Source: an uncultured Phascolarctobacterium sp.
GTDB taxonomy: Bacteria; Bacillota; Negativicutes; Acidaminococcales; Acidaminococcaceae
NCBI GenBank assembly: GCA_905207485.1
Contig: CAJLLL010000035.1
Span: 1-21,376 of the forward strand
Direction of reading: 5' to 3'
DNA: 21,376 nt
Part shown: positions 14,670-21,376 of the stretch, one piece after another
Numbering within the stretch: the stretch's first letter is position 1
How the letters are laid out: each line of letters opens with the position of its first letter
Made by a program: the position numbers and the translations under genes
Notes under the pieces: model-generated
Database searches by the model: none
What the model was told of the DNA's origin: nothing
Seen by the model: only the letters and a program-made list of their open reading frames with translations

Positions 14670-16358
14670 TTATCTAAATCCGCCTGCCGTTCTGGATGAG
14701 TCATAAACACCAGTAGTAACTTCGCGCTTTTCGGTGTTATCACCATAAAAAGCATCCCAGTCAGCATCGGCAATCATTTTATCTGCCAAATCGCCATATT
14801 TTGCTTTTAACGCACGTTCAATAGCTGCCCTCGGCGGTTTGTTCGGGTTCATAAGAACATCGGTCAGTTCTTTCATGCCGGCATTGTAATTCGGGTTCGA
14901 TTTTGCTGCCTCTGGGTCAAAACCAGCAATGCCATCAATCGTGTTGCTCGCCTGCTGATACTGGTCGTAATTCTCCCACTCTGTAATAGGCTTGCCGCTG
15001 TTCTGTACCCATTCATCGCCACGGCGCATAATATCTTTTGCTGCGCTAAGCTGTGTGGACGCACTCACTCCACCGGAACCAGAACCGGAACTGCTGCCCG
15101 GTTTGTAGCCACTGTACGCCATCCCGGCAATAACACTGTCATCAAGATTCGGGTACAATGCCTTTAACCCTCTATACCTATTGGAAAACTCCATGTTGTT
15201 TTTATAGGCAAGAATATCTTTAGTATTCTGAGCACGGATACCTGCCATTTCTTTGTTGTAGCTATGTTTTGTGGCGGCATCCTCGCGTTTGTTCGCTTCG
15301 TTGTACATATCACGGATTGTAGGCACGCCTGCTACCGCTACGCCTGCAAGGTCTGCATTATACCGCGCCATTCTCGGCACAAGCATCTGTGCGCCTTCAT
15401 AATCTCCAGCAGCTACACGGTCTTGATAAGCCCTGTTGTAAAAATTAAACAGTTCGTCATTGACACTTTTTTCTTTAGCATCCAACACCGGGTCAAGTTG
15501 CCTCATAATCTCATCACGCTGTACGCTCGGTCTACCGTCAGCAATCAGTCTATCCATAATTTGCTGGCGTACCTGCATCTTATCAAATCCAGCCAAACTG
15601 TTTATCCTTTGCAGATTTTGTTCGGCTGCGGTCGCAATACTGCGTGCAGCCGTTGCATCTCCGTCCGGGTTAGGGCTACCGGAATACTTGTCAACAAAAT
15701 ACGCCAGTTTATTCTGTTTTAATTGTTCCTTCGTCGGTCCCTGCTGCCCAAGTCTTCGCTGCTCGCTATCATGGATGTTTTGTGCTGCTTGATTAGCTTC
15801 TTCCACAGAATTATATCTACCTAAATTCTGCCCTGTACGGCGATATAAACCAACTGCTTGTTCTATATCCAAATCTTCACCATTTGGCCCGATAGTTGGT
15901 ATAAGAACCTCTTTACCATTGTCATTTATAGAAGCCGAACGAACAGTCGAAGCACTACCATCGTTGTTAATTTTAATAGGACGTTTTGTTAAGTCCATGT
16001 TTCCTGCGCTGTTCATAACAATGCCATTATTACCAAGAACAGCTCTTGTAGCTTCTTCTTTATAATCCCGTTCTGAATATGGATTGTTTCTATTCGTCAA
16101 AGCACCTGCACTAATAGCTGAATTATATAAGTCATCAGATGCAGGCTGCGATTTTTCTTTCAGCACAGAGTTATCAATTCCCTCAATAATTTCTTCGCCA
16201 GCTTTTATGCCTTTATCAATGCCGCGTTGATTATATTGATGATTCCACCCCTGTGCTAACGCATATCCTAATCCAAACCACGGGTCATTTTGGTTAATAC
16301 GTGCCAGTTGGTTTAATGGTATTCTTGCGTAAGGGTCTTGTGTACGGTAATTAGGCAT
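14670..16358 (-). CDS. phage internal virion / ejection-type protein (562 aa)
   Basis: The protein is hydrophilic and largely helical, with a Tyr/Pro/Asn-rich N-terminus (MPNYRTQDPYARIPLNQLAR) and a Ser/Gly linker (about 424-434). Residues 123-203 form a module with TVRSASIND, GKEVLIPTI and LYRRTGQNLGRYNS, a motif set I recognise from internal or structural proteins of many phages. The downstream helical part is rich in Ala, Arg and Gln, as in proteins packaged with the genome. SD GAGGTGAAG precedes the ATG. It lies 10 bp after the Hint-domain gene and 12 bp before the giant gene, in the same operon, so it is probably co-assembled and ejected with them. No enzymatic motif is visible. Confidence 0.72.
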   Translation of the reverse strand: MPNYRTQDPYARIPLNQLARINQNDPWFGLGYALAQGWNHQYNQRGIDKGIKAGEEIIEGIDNSVLKEKSQPASDDLYNSAISAGALTNRNNPYSERDYKEEATRAVLGNNGIVMNSAGNMDLTKRPIKINNDGSASTVRSASINDNGKEVLIPTIGPNGEDLDIEQAVGLYRRTGQNLGRYNSVEEANQAAQNIHDSEQRRLGQQGPTKEQLKQNKLAYFVDKYSGSPNPDGDATAARSIATAAEQNLQRINSLAGFDKMQVRQQIMDRLIADGRPSVQRDEIMRQLDPVLDAKEKSVNDELFNFYNRAYQDRVAAGDYEGAQMLVPRMARYNADLAGVAVAGVPTIRDMYNEANKREDAATKHSYNKEMAGIRAQNTKDILAYKNNMEFSNRYRGLKALYPNLDDSVIAGMAYSGYKPGSSSGSGSGGVSASTQLSAAKDIMRRGDEWVQNSGKPITEWENYDQYQQASNTIDGIAGFDPEAAKSNPNYNAGMKELTDVLMNPNKPPRAAIERALKAKYGDLADKMIADADWDAFYGDNTEKREVTTGVYDSSRTAGGFR

Positions 16359-16368
16359 TCACTTCACC

Positions 16369-17499
16369 TCACCATTCGTCAGTTGCGCCTTTGGCTATAA
16401 AGCCATTTGCATAATACGCTTCGCCACTCGCCAGTTTAAGGTCATATACTTTGCGCTCGCCACTGTAAACAATGCCGCGTACTCTGCCAACGTTTTTAAG
16501 TTCTGTGCCTATGCGCAACATAGATACTTCTTTAAACTCGCCGTCAGCAGTCAAAAGCGGCTGCGTGAGCGTGGTGCTTACATAATTTTTCTTCCCTTTC
16601 GCGCCATCGCAAACAACTACATACACATCGCTGTATACCGGCACAAGCGCATCGTAAACCTCTGCTTCCTTGTCCCTGCCGTCCTCATTGTAAACCATAA
16701 CTTTATCGCCCGGTTTAATATGGCGGATAAACCTGTCACCGTCTGGGGTTTTAACTTTGGTGTCCTCAGCAAAACAGAATAACGCACTGTTGCCAGCAAG
16801 GCCCGTTAAAATACCTCCGAACAATCCTCCGCTGCCACTTGTAGTTTGAGTGCTTGTAGTAGTACCCTTATTGCCAATAGCTGAAAGTGCGCTATTAGAT
16901 GCTCCACCTAAGCCAAGCGACATGTTCCAAGCATTAATAGCCGGAGCCTGCGCTGCTTCCTGTGCAGCCGCAGAGTTGGCGATATTTTGTCCAGCCAAAG
17001 TTGCTTGTTGTCCGTATAAACCATTTAAAGTGCTGATATTGTTGAGATATTGCTGTGCCATTGTATCACTGATATTTTTAGAAATATCGTTCATAGCCTG
17101 ATTGGTAACACTGCTGGATAAAACACCGCGGCTGGAAAGACTATCAAGCGCGCTACCCATAGTGTTTTTCACGCCTGTCGAAATAGCATCAGTCATATTC
17201 TGTACATAACCATCAGGCAGTTTGCCTTGCGTTAAATCAGACACTCCCTGTTGTGCTGCCGAAGTCTGCTGTTGCGCATCTTGCAAAAGCTGGTTGTAAT
17301 CAACCTTGGTGTCGGCAAGGCTGTCAAAAAACATATTTGCGGCAGCATCATTTAACTTCTGGGCATTCGGCATAACATACTCAGCATAGTCTGCTGACAA
17401 ACCCATCAGTTTACGTTCTTCCGCTGTTGGTTGGTAACTTTGTACGGTAGTATTGCTACCGCCGCCTTTTTTGTGGAGTTGGAGCATCAACTCAAACAT
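16369..17499 (-). CDS. internal virion protein with a C-terminal Hint (intein-like) domain (376 aa)
   Basis: Residues 1-235 are an Ala/Gln/Ser-rich helical phage protein with PTAEERKLMGLSADYAEYV near the start and a Gly-rich hydrophobic segment (about 222-237). It resembles internal or tail-tip proteins of podoviruses. Residues 242-371 are a Hint domain. Cys242 starts CFAEDTKVKTPDGDRFI, followed by IKPGDKVMVYNEDG, TQPLLTADGEF and GERKVYDLKLASGEAYYANGF. Hint domains cleave or ligate peptide bonds through the first Cys. Here the usual TxxH motif appears as T310-L-T-Q313, and no C-terminal His-Asn-nucleophile follows, so splicing is unlikely. N-terminal cleavage or a purely structural role remains possible. 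SD GAGGTG lies 8 nt before the ATG, and the start overlaps the 164-residue gene by 13 bp. Confidence 0.8.
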   Translation of the reverse strand: MFELMLQLHKKGGGSNTTVQSYQPTAEERKLMGLSADYAEYVMPNAQKLNDAAANMFFDSLADTKVDYNQLLQDAQQQTSAAQQGVSDLTQGKLPDGYVQNMTDAISTGVKNTMGSALDSLSSRGVLSSSVTNQAMNDISKNISDTMAQQYLNNISTLNGLYGQQATLAGQNIANSAAAQEAAQAPAINAWNMSLGLGGASNSALSAIGNKGTTTSTQTTSGSGGLFGGILTGLAGNSALFCFAEDTKVKTPDGDRFIRHIKPGDKVMVYNEDGRDKEAEVYDALVPVYSDVYVVVCDGAKGKKNYVSTTLTQPLLTADGEFKEVSMLRIGTELKNVGRVRGIVYSGERKVYDLKLASGEAYYANGFIAKGATDEW

Positions 17500-17981
17500 T
17501 CTTTCAGCACCTCATCTTCCCTTAAAAATTCTTCAATGGTTGCTGCTGCTTTTCTCTGGCAATAATGCGTTACCCAGTATTCAGGCAAGCCATTTTCCTG
17601 TATATCCTTGTGGGTAATCATTACCGCTCTGCCGGTACTATCCTGACATAAAAAGCGGTATTGTCCATCCCTGCACTGTTCGTCAAGTATCTCCCACCCA
17701 AAACCTCTAATATAAGGTCTTATAGGTCTGGTGCAAATGCTGCAAACAGCATCCATTCCCATTGGCACTGCAAATGTTAATTCTGCATAGTCACGCCAGA
17801 ATTTCCCATCGCCACAAACTTGATAAACAACCATCAAGCGTGTTTTTAAATCTGGCTTCATACTGGCAAAGCCACGCTCTGCCATATAAAAAAGGCGATA
17901 ACCGTTCGGAATATCGAACTTATCGCCAGTTTTTTCTTCGTATATTTTAATCCATTCTTTTAAGCTATGTGCTTTTGGCAT
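17487..17981 (-). CDS. conserved-looking virion-operon protein, unknown function (164 aa)
   Basis: A soluble alpha/beta protein beginning MPKAHSLKEWIKIYEEKTGD, with a Cys80-x2-Cys83 pair, a Trp/Tyr-rich middle part (FWRDYAELTF) and an amphipathic C-terminal helix. It has no signal peptide or TM. I do not recognise the family. I choose the start at 17981 because GAGGTG lies about 8 nt upstream and 13 bp then separate it from the nozzle gene. An upstream in-frame ATG at 18014 would overlap that gene and lacks a site. Its place between the nozzle and the internal proteins suggests a tail or ejection accessory, or an assembly factor. Confidence 0.7.
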   Translation of the reverse strand: MPKAHSLKEWIKIYEEKTGDKFDIPNGYRLFYMAERGFASMKPDLKTRLMVVYQVCGDGKFWRDYAELTFAVPMGMDAVCSICTRPIRPYIRGFGWEILDEQCRDGQYRFLCQDSTGRAVMITHKDIQENGLPEYWVTHYCQRKAAATIEEFLREDEVLKECLS

Positions 17982-17994
17982 ATTTTGTGCCACC

Positions 17995-19383
17995 TCACAA
18001 CTCTGCCATATCAAGGTAAATATGGCCTAATTCAAATCGCGTATTGCTTTCTACTGTAATGTCAACTGCATCACAACTATGATTGCAACGTACTTTTCGC
18101 CTGCTGTTCGCAGGCATTGTTACACTAAGCCTGTTACCAATTTTAAAACTTACATCACCAGCTCGGTCACTGGTAAATTTTGTGTCGATTGCCTTAACAA
18201 GCATTTCATCGCTGCCAAGAACCTCTCGCGGTTTAATCAGGTAGTTTATTGGTTCGTCGCCATCCATAGTTGCTTCTTCTGTCCAACGATAAATTTTATT
18301 GCCTGCGGCTACAAAAAGGTCATCTTTGGTTTCTAAAATGTAATTCACATCTACACCAAAACGTAACACCGTCGCCGCACCTAAGCCGTAATTATAAGCT
18401 ACAAAATAACGCTTATCAGCCGTTGGACGAATAAGCAGCATTTTATGCCGGCGTAAATTATACATTTCTGGCTCATACATATTATTGGTTATCAGCCTGT
18501 TAAATTTATCGCCAATATCATTAGCAGCAATGTTGCCATAGTCCTGTGTCGCCGATAATGTTTTCAATCCGCGCAGCGATAAAAATACAATCTGATTGCC
18601 AATATTTGTCGCAGCCATACCCGCTGTAAAGTCACCGGTAAGGTCAGTAAAATTTGCTACATTGTAAACAACCCATGTATCTACACTTTTGTCACCCATA
18701 AACTGATATGCCGTACCATTGGATTTAAAAATTATAATATCTGTTGCAAGCGGCACAACATCAGTAATATCGCCACTGTCATCACTACCAATATCCAACC
18801 ATAAACTCATAGAAGGGTCATCGGTATCTTCTACCCATGCTTGGTCACTCGAAGCGTCTCCAACTGCGCTGTAAGTGATTCTATCGCTGCCGCTGCGTGT
18901 GACCATCAACCGCCCCCAACGGTAAAACAGGTTGTCACATACAGGTGCGTTTGTAATCATTTGCAGTTTAGTTTCCAACACACCATAATCATAGAACTGT
19001 AAATGCTCGCCGGATGCTACAAATAATTTATCTTTAAACTTACAGCACTTCGGCTTTTTAGAGCCTGTTACTTTATCCAAATAACTGCGACTTGTTTCTG
19101 CGTCCCCCAAAATAACTACATAACAATCGCGGTTATTCAAAAACACAAACACTTGGTTTGTGTCGATGTCATAAAACAATGCGTTGATATTATCATCAAA
19201 CTGGCTTATCTGTGCAAGTCCGCCGCGACCGCACAAACGGTAGCTATCCTTTTCGTAAATAAAATTCTCGCATTCCTGCATTTCATTTTCAGCAATTTGG
19301 TCTGCCGGAACTGCTACATTAATTCCACCGGATAATGGAGCGAAAGCAACTTTCTGTACCTGATGTTTATTGCTTCGTAACAA
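17995..19383 (-). CDS. podovirus tail nozzle-like beta-propeller protein (462 aa)
   Basis: The opening segment FAPLSGGINVAVPADQIAENE, followed by CENFIYEKDSYRLCGRGGL, is typical of tail nozzle/stabilisation proteins (P22 gp10-like). These form the tip of the short tail tube, and the rest is built of repeated beta-strand blades. Blade-like repeats are visible here, for example NINALFYDIDTNQVFVF, KCCKFKDKLFVASGEHLQFY, DNLFYRWGRLMVTR and IIIFKSNGTAYQFMG. The start is a TTG at 19383 with AGGTGAT about 5 nt upstream. It is the first gene of the virion operon in this window, 102 bp from the divergent integrase start. Its role would be to close the tail channel until ejection. The fold assignment is by pattern, not by search. 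Confidence 0.75.
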   Translation of the reverse strand: MLRSNKHQVQKVAFAPLSGGINVAVPADQIAENEMQECENFIYEKDSYRLCGRGGLAQISQFDDNINALFYDIDTNQVFVFLNNRDCYVVILGDAETSRSYLDKVTGSKKPKCCKFKDKLFVASGEHLQFYDYGVLETKLQMITNAPVCDNLFYRWGRLMVTRSGSDRITYSAVGDASSDQAWVEDTDDPSMSLWLDIGSDDSGDITDVVPLATDIIIFKSNGTAYQFMGDKSVDTWVVYNVANFTDLTGDFTAGMAATNIGNQIVFLSLRGLKTLSATQDYGNIAANDIGDKFNRLITNNMYEPEMYNLRRHKMLLIRPTADKRYFVAYNYGLGAATVLRFGVDVNYILETKDDLFVAAGNKIYRWTEEATMDGDEPINYLIKPREVLGSDEMLVKAIDTKFTSDRAGDVSFKIGNRLSVTMPANSRRKVRCNHSCDAVDITVESNTRFELGHIYLDMAEL

Positions 19384-19418
19384 TCTATCACCTGCCCAAC
19401 AAAACTTCCTTTCTGTTT

Positions 19419-19447
19419 TTGCCAGAAGGGATTTTATTTTTTATCAT
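19419..19447 (+). promoter_or_regulatory. sigma-70 promoter for the integrase
   Basis: TTGCCA (19419-19424) and TATCAT (19442-19447), each 5 of 6 to consensus, are separated by exactly 17 bp. Transcription would start near 19454, about 30 nt before the integrase ATG. It diverges from the nozzle gene. Confidence 0.65.
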
Positions 19448-19485
19448 TAACTCCATAAATTAATTTGTTTTTGGAGTGTGAGAAC

Positions 19486-20529
19486 ATGAAAATTGAAAAA
19501 TTACCCAACGGCTTTGGCAGCATCGTTCGCCTTTCCGGCAACCGCCGCAGACCTTTTGCCGCACGTATCAGCGAACACGGTAAATATAAGTATTTGGATT
19601 ATTTCAAAACTTACGAAGATGCCTTAATATATCTTGTGCAATACAACAAACGTAAGGGTTTAAACAACTTTGCTGATGATTTAACGTTCGCTGACATTTA
19701 CCGTTTAGAGCTTGATGAGCACGCAAGGTATATCAGCAAATCCACTTTAGACGGTTATCGCACAAGTTATAATCACTGTACAGTGCTACACAACAAACCG
19801 TTCCGAAATATAACTATTTTTGACCTACAACAAGTCATTAACAGCATTTCAGCTCGCGGGATAGGTCAAGCCACACAGAAAAAAGTTCGCCAGCTTTGGC
19901 ACAATATGTATAAATACTGCATCAAGTATCGCTTTATTGAACTTACAGGCGACCTCAGCCAGTTTGTTGATATAGATAAACACAAAGCCAAATACAAGAA
20001 AACTCCTTTCAACATGCGCCAGCTTAACCGCGTCCGCGCCATTGCCGATGATAACACACATCCGCTGTCTGATTGGGCTAAAACGGTAGTTATGATGTGC
20101 TACTGCGGAACAAGGCCGGGCGAATTTCTCGCCATCCTCAAAGCAGATGTTAAAATTCGCAGTCGCTTCTTTTTAGTCCGTGACAGCAAAACATCTGCCG
20201 GTCGCAACCGTATGGTTCCAATATCTCGCAAAACCTTGCCGTATTTTGAATATTGGCTTACTAAGCCGGGAAAAACACTCATAACAATCGACGGAGAGTC
20301 AATTTACTATAAGCGTTATCTTGATAAATTCAAAAAAGTAATGCTAACATCGCGCTGCAAACATTTGCCGCACGAGTGCCGACATACCTGCGCAACATGG
20401 TTGGATGACCGCGGTGCAAACAAATTGACCATCAAACGTATTTTGGGACACGCTTCGCAGGATGTTACCGACGGAGTGTACACTCACAAAGATTTACGTC
20501 AGCTCAAAAAAGCAATCGACCTGTTGTGA
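19486..20529 (+). CDS. int: tyrosine recombinase, phage integrase (347 aa)
   Basis: It catalyses site-specific integration and excision. The N-terminal part (about 1-60) resembles the arm-binding domain of Bacillota phage integrases, followed by a SAM-like core-binding domain (about 60-165) and the catalytic domain. The active site is complete: Arg210 in CGTRPGEF, Lys235 in KTSAGRNR, His296 and Arg299 in HECRHT, His322 in LGHAS, and nucleophile Tyr332 in GVYTH. I start at the ATG at 19486, with GGAG 9 nt upstream. An in-frame TTG at 19465 lacks a site. It is the only plus-strand protein gene I support, sitting head-on between late phage genes on the minus strand. No excisionase or repressor gene adjoins it. 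Paired TGTAAC repeats after its stop are probably its attP arm. Confidence 0.94.
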   Translation: MKIEKLPNGFGSIVRLSGNRRRPFAARISEHGKYKYLDYFKTYEDALIYLVQYNKRKGLNNFADDLTFADIYRLELDEHARYISKSTLDGYRTSYNHCTVLHNKPFRNITIFDLQQVINSISARGIGQATQKKVRQLWHNMYKYCIKYRFIELTGDLSQFVDIDKHKAKYKKTPFNMRQLNRVRAIADDNTHPLSDWAKTVVMMCYCGTRPGEFLAILKADVKIRSRFFLVRDSKTSAGRNRMVPISRKTLPYFEYWLTKPGKTLITIDGESIYYKRYLDKFKKVMLTSRCKHLPHECRHTCATWLDDRGANKLTIKRILGHASQDVTDGVYTHKDLRQLKKAIDLL

Positions 20530-20530
20530 A

Positions 20531-20618
20531 GTGTAACTAATTTGTAACCAATGCACTTTCTACAAAAGCCGCTAAGCCCAGTGTTTATGCGTTTTTTTGT
20601 GTAACTGTTCTGTAACCA
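20531..20618. repeat. paired TGTAAC repeats after int, candidate attP arm sites
   Basis: GTGTAACTNNNNTGTAACCA occurs at 20531-20550 and 20599-20618, exactly 68 bp apart. Each holds two TGTAAC copies 11 bp apart, making four copies in total. A looser repeat, TTTATGCG, follows each (20584-20591 and 20656-20663), so the whole stretch is an imperfect tandem duplication of about 70 bp. The place, between int and the convergent tail gene, fits arm-type integrase sites. The crossover core cannot be defined from this window. No clear terminator for either convergent gene was seen in 20530-20656. Confidence 0.6.
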
Positions 20619-20656
20619 CTTTTCCTTTTATTCCAAAAACGTGCCAAAGCCTGCAT

Positions 20657-21310
20657 TTATGCGGTTTCCGGCGGAAGATATGGTTTTAATTCTTCCACCG
20701 TCGGGCAGTTTATAATTTTTACTTTAACTTTCTCAAATCCGGCATAAGCCGCATACTGCTGCTGTTTAGCAATGTTTCCGGCTTCCATCATTTGATTTCG
20801 TGTTACCTGTAAAAACGACTTTTGCGTTAGGTCATTTATATTTGTATAAACCTTGTACATGGTAACGTCATCTTCCATAAGGGTCAGTGCAACTTGCCAG
20901 TTATTTTGGTCCACTTCGCCGGTATCAAAACCATAACCGCTGCCATCGTTAATCCAAGCGATAGCGTGCTTCAAGGCTTCATATTTTTGATACTGATAGT
21001 TGAGTGCTTGCTCTTTTAGTTCGTCCAGTGTTGGTGGCACATACTCGCGTTCTTCTTTGGCCGCAATAAAGGCAGCTACATTGGCAATATTTTCATCAAA
21101 AACGCTATTTGGGTAATTTAAAAAGTCATCTCCGATAACACAGTGTTTCTGCTGGTCGTCGTAGATGACTTTGGTAAGAGTAATTGTTTCATTGTCTTTT
21201 TGATAACTCAGGCTGCCGCCATCGGCGACAAAGTTTTCGCAAGTATCATTGTACTGCTTGTCTTCGTTAATAATTAACACTTGCGAATTTAAAACTTGAA
21301 AACACTTCAT
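20657..21310 (-). CDS. DUF4376-like phage tail-associated protein (217 aa)
   Basis: Residues 1-90 are a beta-rich, acidic region. Residues about 95-195 resemble the DUF4376 family found in phage tail or fibre-assembly proteins, with a helix TLDELKEQALNYQYQKYEAL, then GYGFDTGEVDQNNWQVALTL and a helical part FLQVTRNQMMEAG. Its function is unknown in general, and a role at or near tail fibres is inferred from context. The ATG at 21310 has AAGGAGAG about 6 nt upstream. It runs convergently with int, 127 bp apart, and its last codons enter the repeat region. It shows that phage structural genes continue to the right of int. Confidence 0.72.
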   Translation of the reverse strand: MKCFQVLNSQVLIINEDKQYNDTCENFVADGGSLSYQKDNETITLTKVIYDDQQKHCVIGDDFLNYPNSVFDENIANVAAFIAAKEEREYVPPTLDELKEQALNYQYQKYEALKHAIAWINDGSGYGFDTGEVDQNNWQVALTLMEDDVTMYKVYTNINDLTQKSFLQVTRNQMMEAGNIAKQQQYAAYAGFEKVKVKIINCPTVEELKPYLPPETA

Positions 21311-21323
21311 AAGTTCTCTCCTT

Positions 21324-21376
21324 TCAATTACTAAATCTGTCGATGAAATGCCAGCGCACGCTCATGATGCTAATGC
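21324..21376 (-). CDS. C-terminal end of an upstream gene, probably a tail fibre (partial)
   Basis: A minus-strand frame is open from the window edge and stops with TGA at 21324-21326, 13 bp before the DUF4376-like start. Its visible end reads ISIMSVRWHFIDRFSN. The aromatic, strand-like ending and the place before a DUF4376-like gene suit a fibre or receptor-binding protein, but only about 16 residues are visible and the other frames are short as well. Confidence 0.35.
   Translation of the reverse strand, partial: ISIMSVRWHFIDRFSN

Overview
The window looks like part of a temperate podovirus-type phage or prophage of a Bacillota host, with two bacterial-type tRNA genes at its left edge. A diderm Bacillota (Negativicutes-like) host is my inference. 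It rests on strong Shine-Dalgarno sites, CCA-encoding tRNA genes, moderate GC, and lysis-region membrane/coiled-coil proteins that resemble spanins, which only make sense with an outer membrane. No capsid, portal, terminase or repressor gene is present, so the phage must continue beyond the right edge if it is intact.

Layout. 1-137: a truncated tRNA-Gly(GCC) and a complete tRNA-Trp(CCA) on the plus strand, then a rho-independent terminator and three GGGGACAA repeats that may be arm sites of an attachment region. 251-1707 and on to 2985 (minus strand): a lysis and host-contact block. In transcription order it holds a collagen-like fibre protein, a TM/coiled-coil protein, a two-TM holin candidate, an Amidase_2-like endolysin, a 32-residue membrane peptide, and two almost completely overlapping TM/coiled-coil genes. 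3081-19383 (minus strand): a tightly packed virion operon of nozzle-like beta-propeller protein, 164-residue protein, internal protein with a C-terminal Hint domain, 562-residue internal protein, and a giant 3858-residue polyvalent protein that alone fills over half the window. 19486-20529 (plus strand): a tyrosine integrase with its own good promoter and paired TGTAAC repeats just after its stop. 20657-21376 (minus strand): a DUF4376-like tail protein and the last codons of a further gene.

How it fits together. The nozzle, internal proteins and giant protein look like a DNA-ejection set. The giant protein carries a lytic transglycosylase for crossing peptidoglycan, two zincin-like HExxH centres and an SF2 helicase, as expected of polyvalent proteins delivered with the DNA. 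The distal block would lyse the host.

The most notable observation is a 151-codon gene on the same strand, inside the giant gene but in another frame (8783-9238). It has a near-perfect Shine-Dalgarno site and a well-formed helical product, while the giant frame there reads as a low-complexity Gly/Arg/Ser/Asp linker between two enzymatic halves. A second overprinted pair lies at 251-707. The integrase, placed head-on against the late operon, is the third unusual element.
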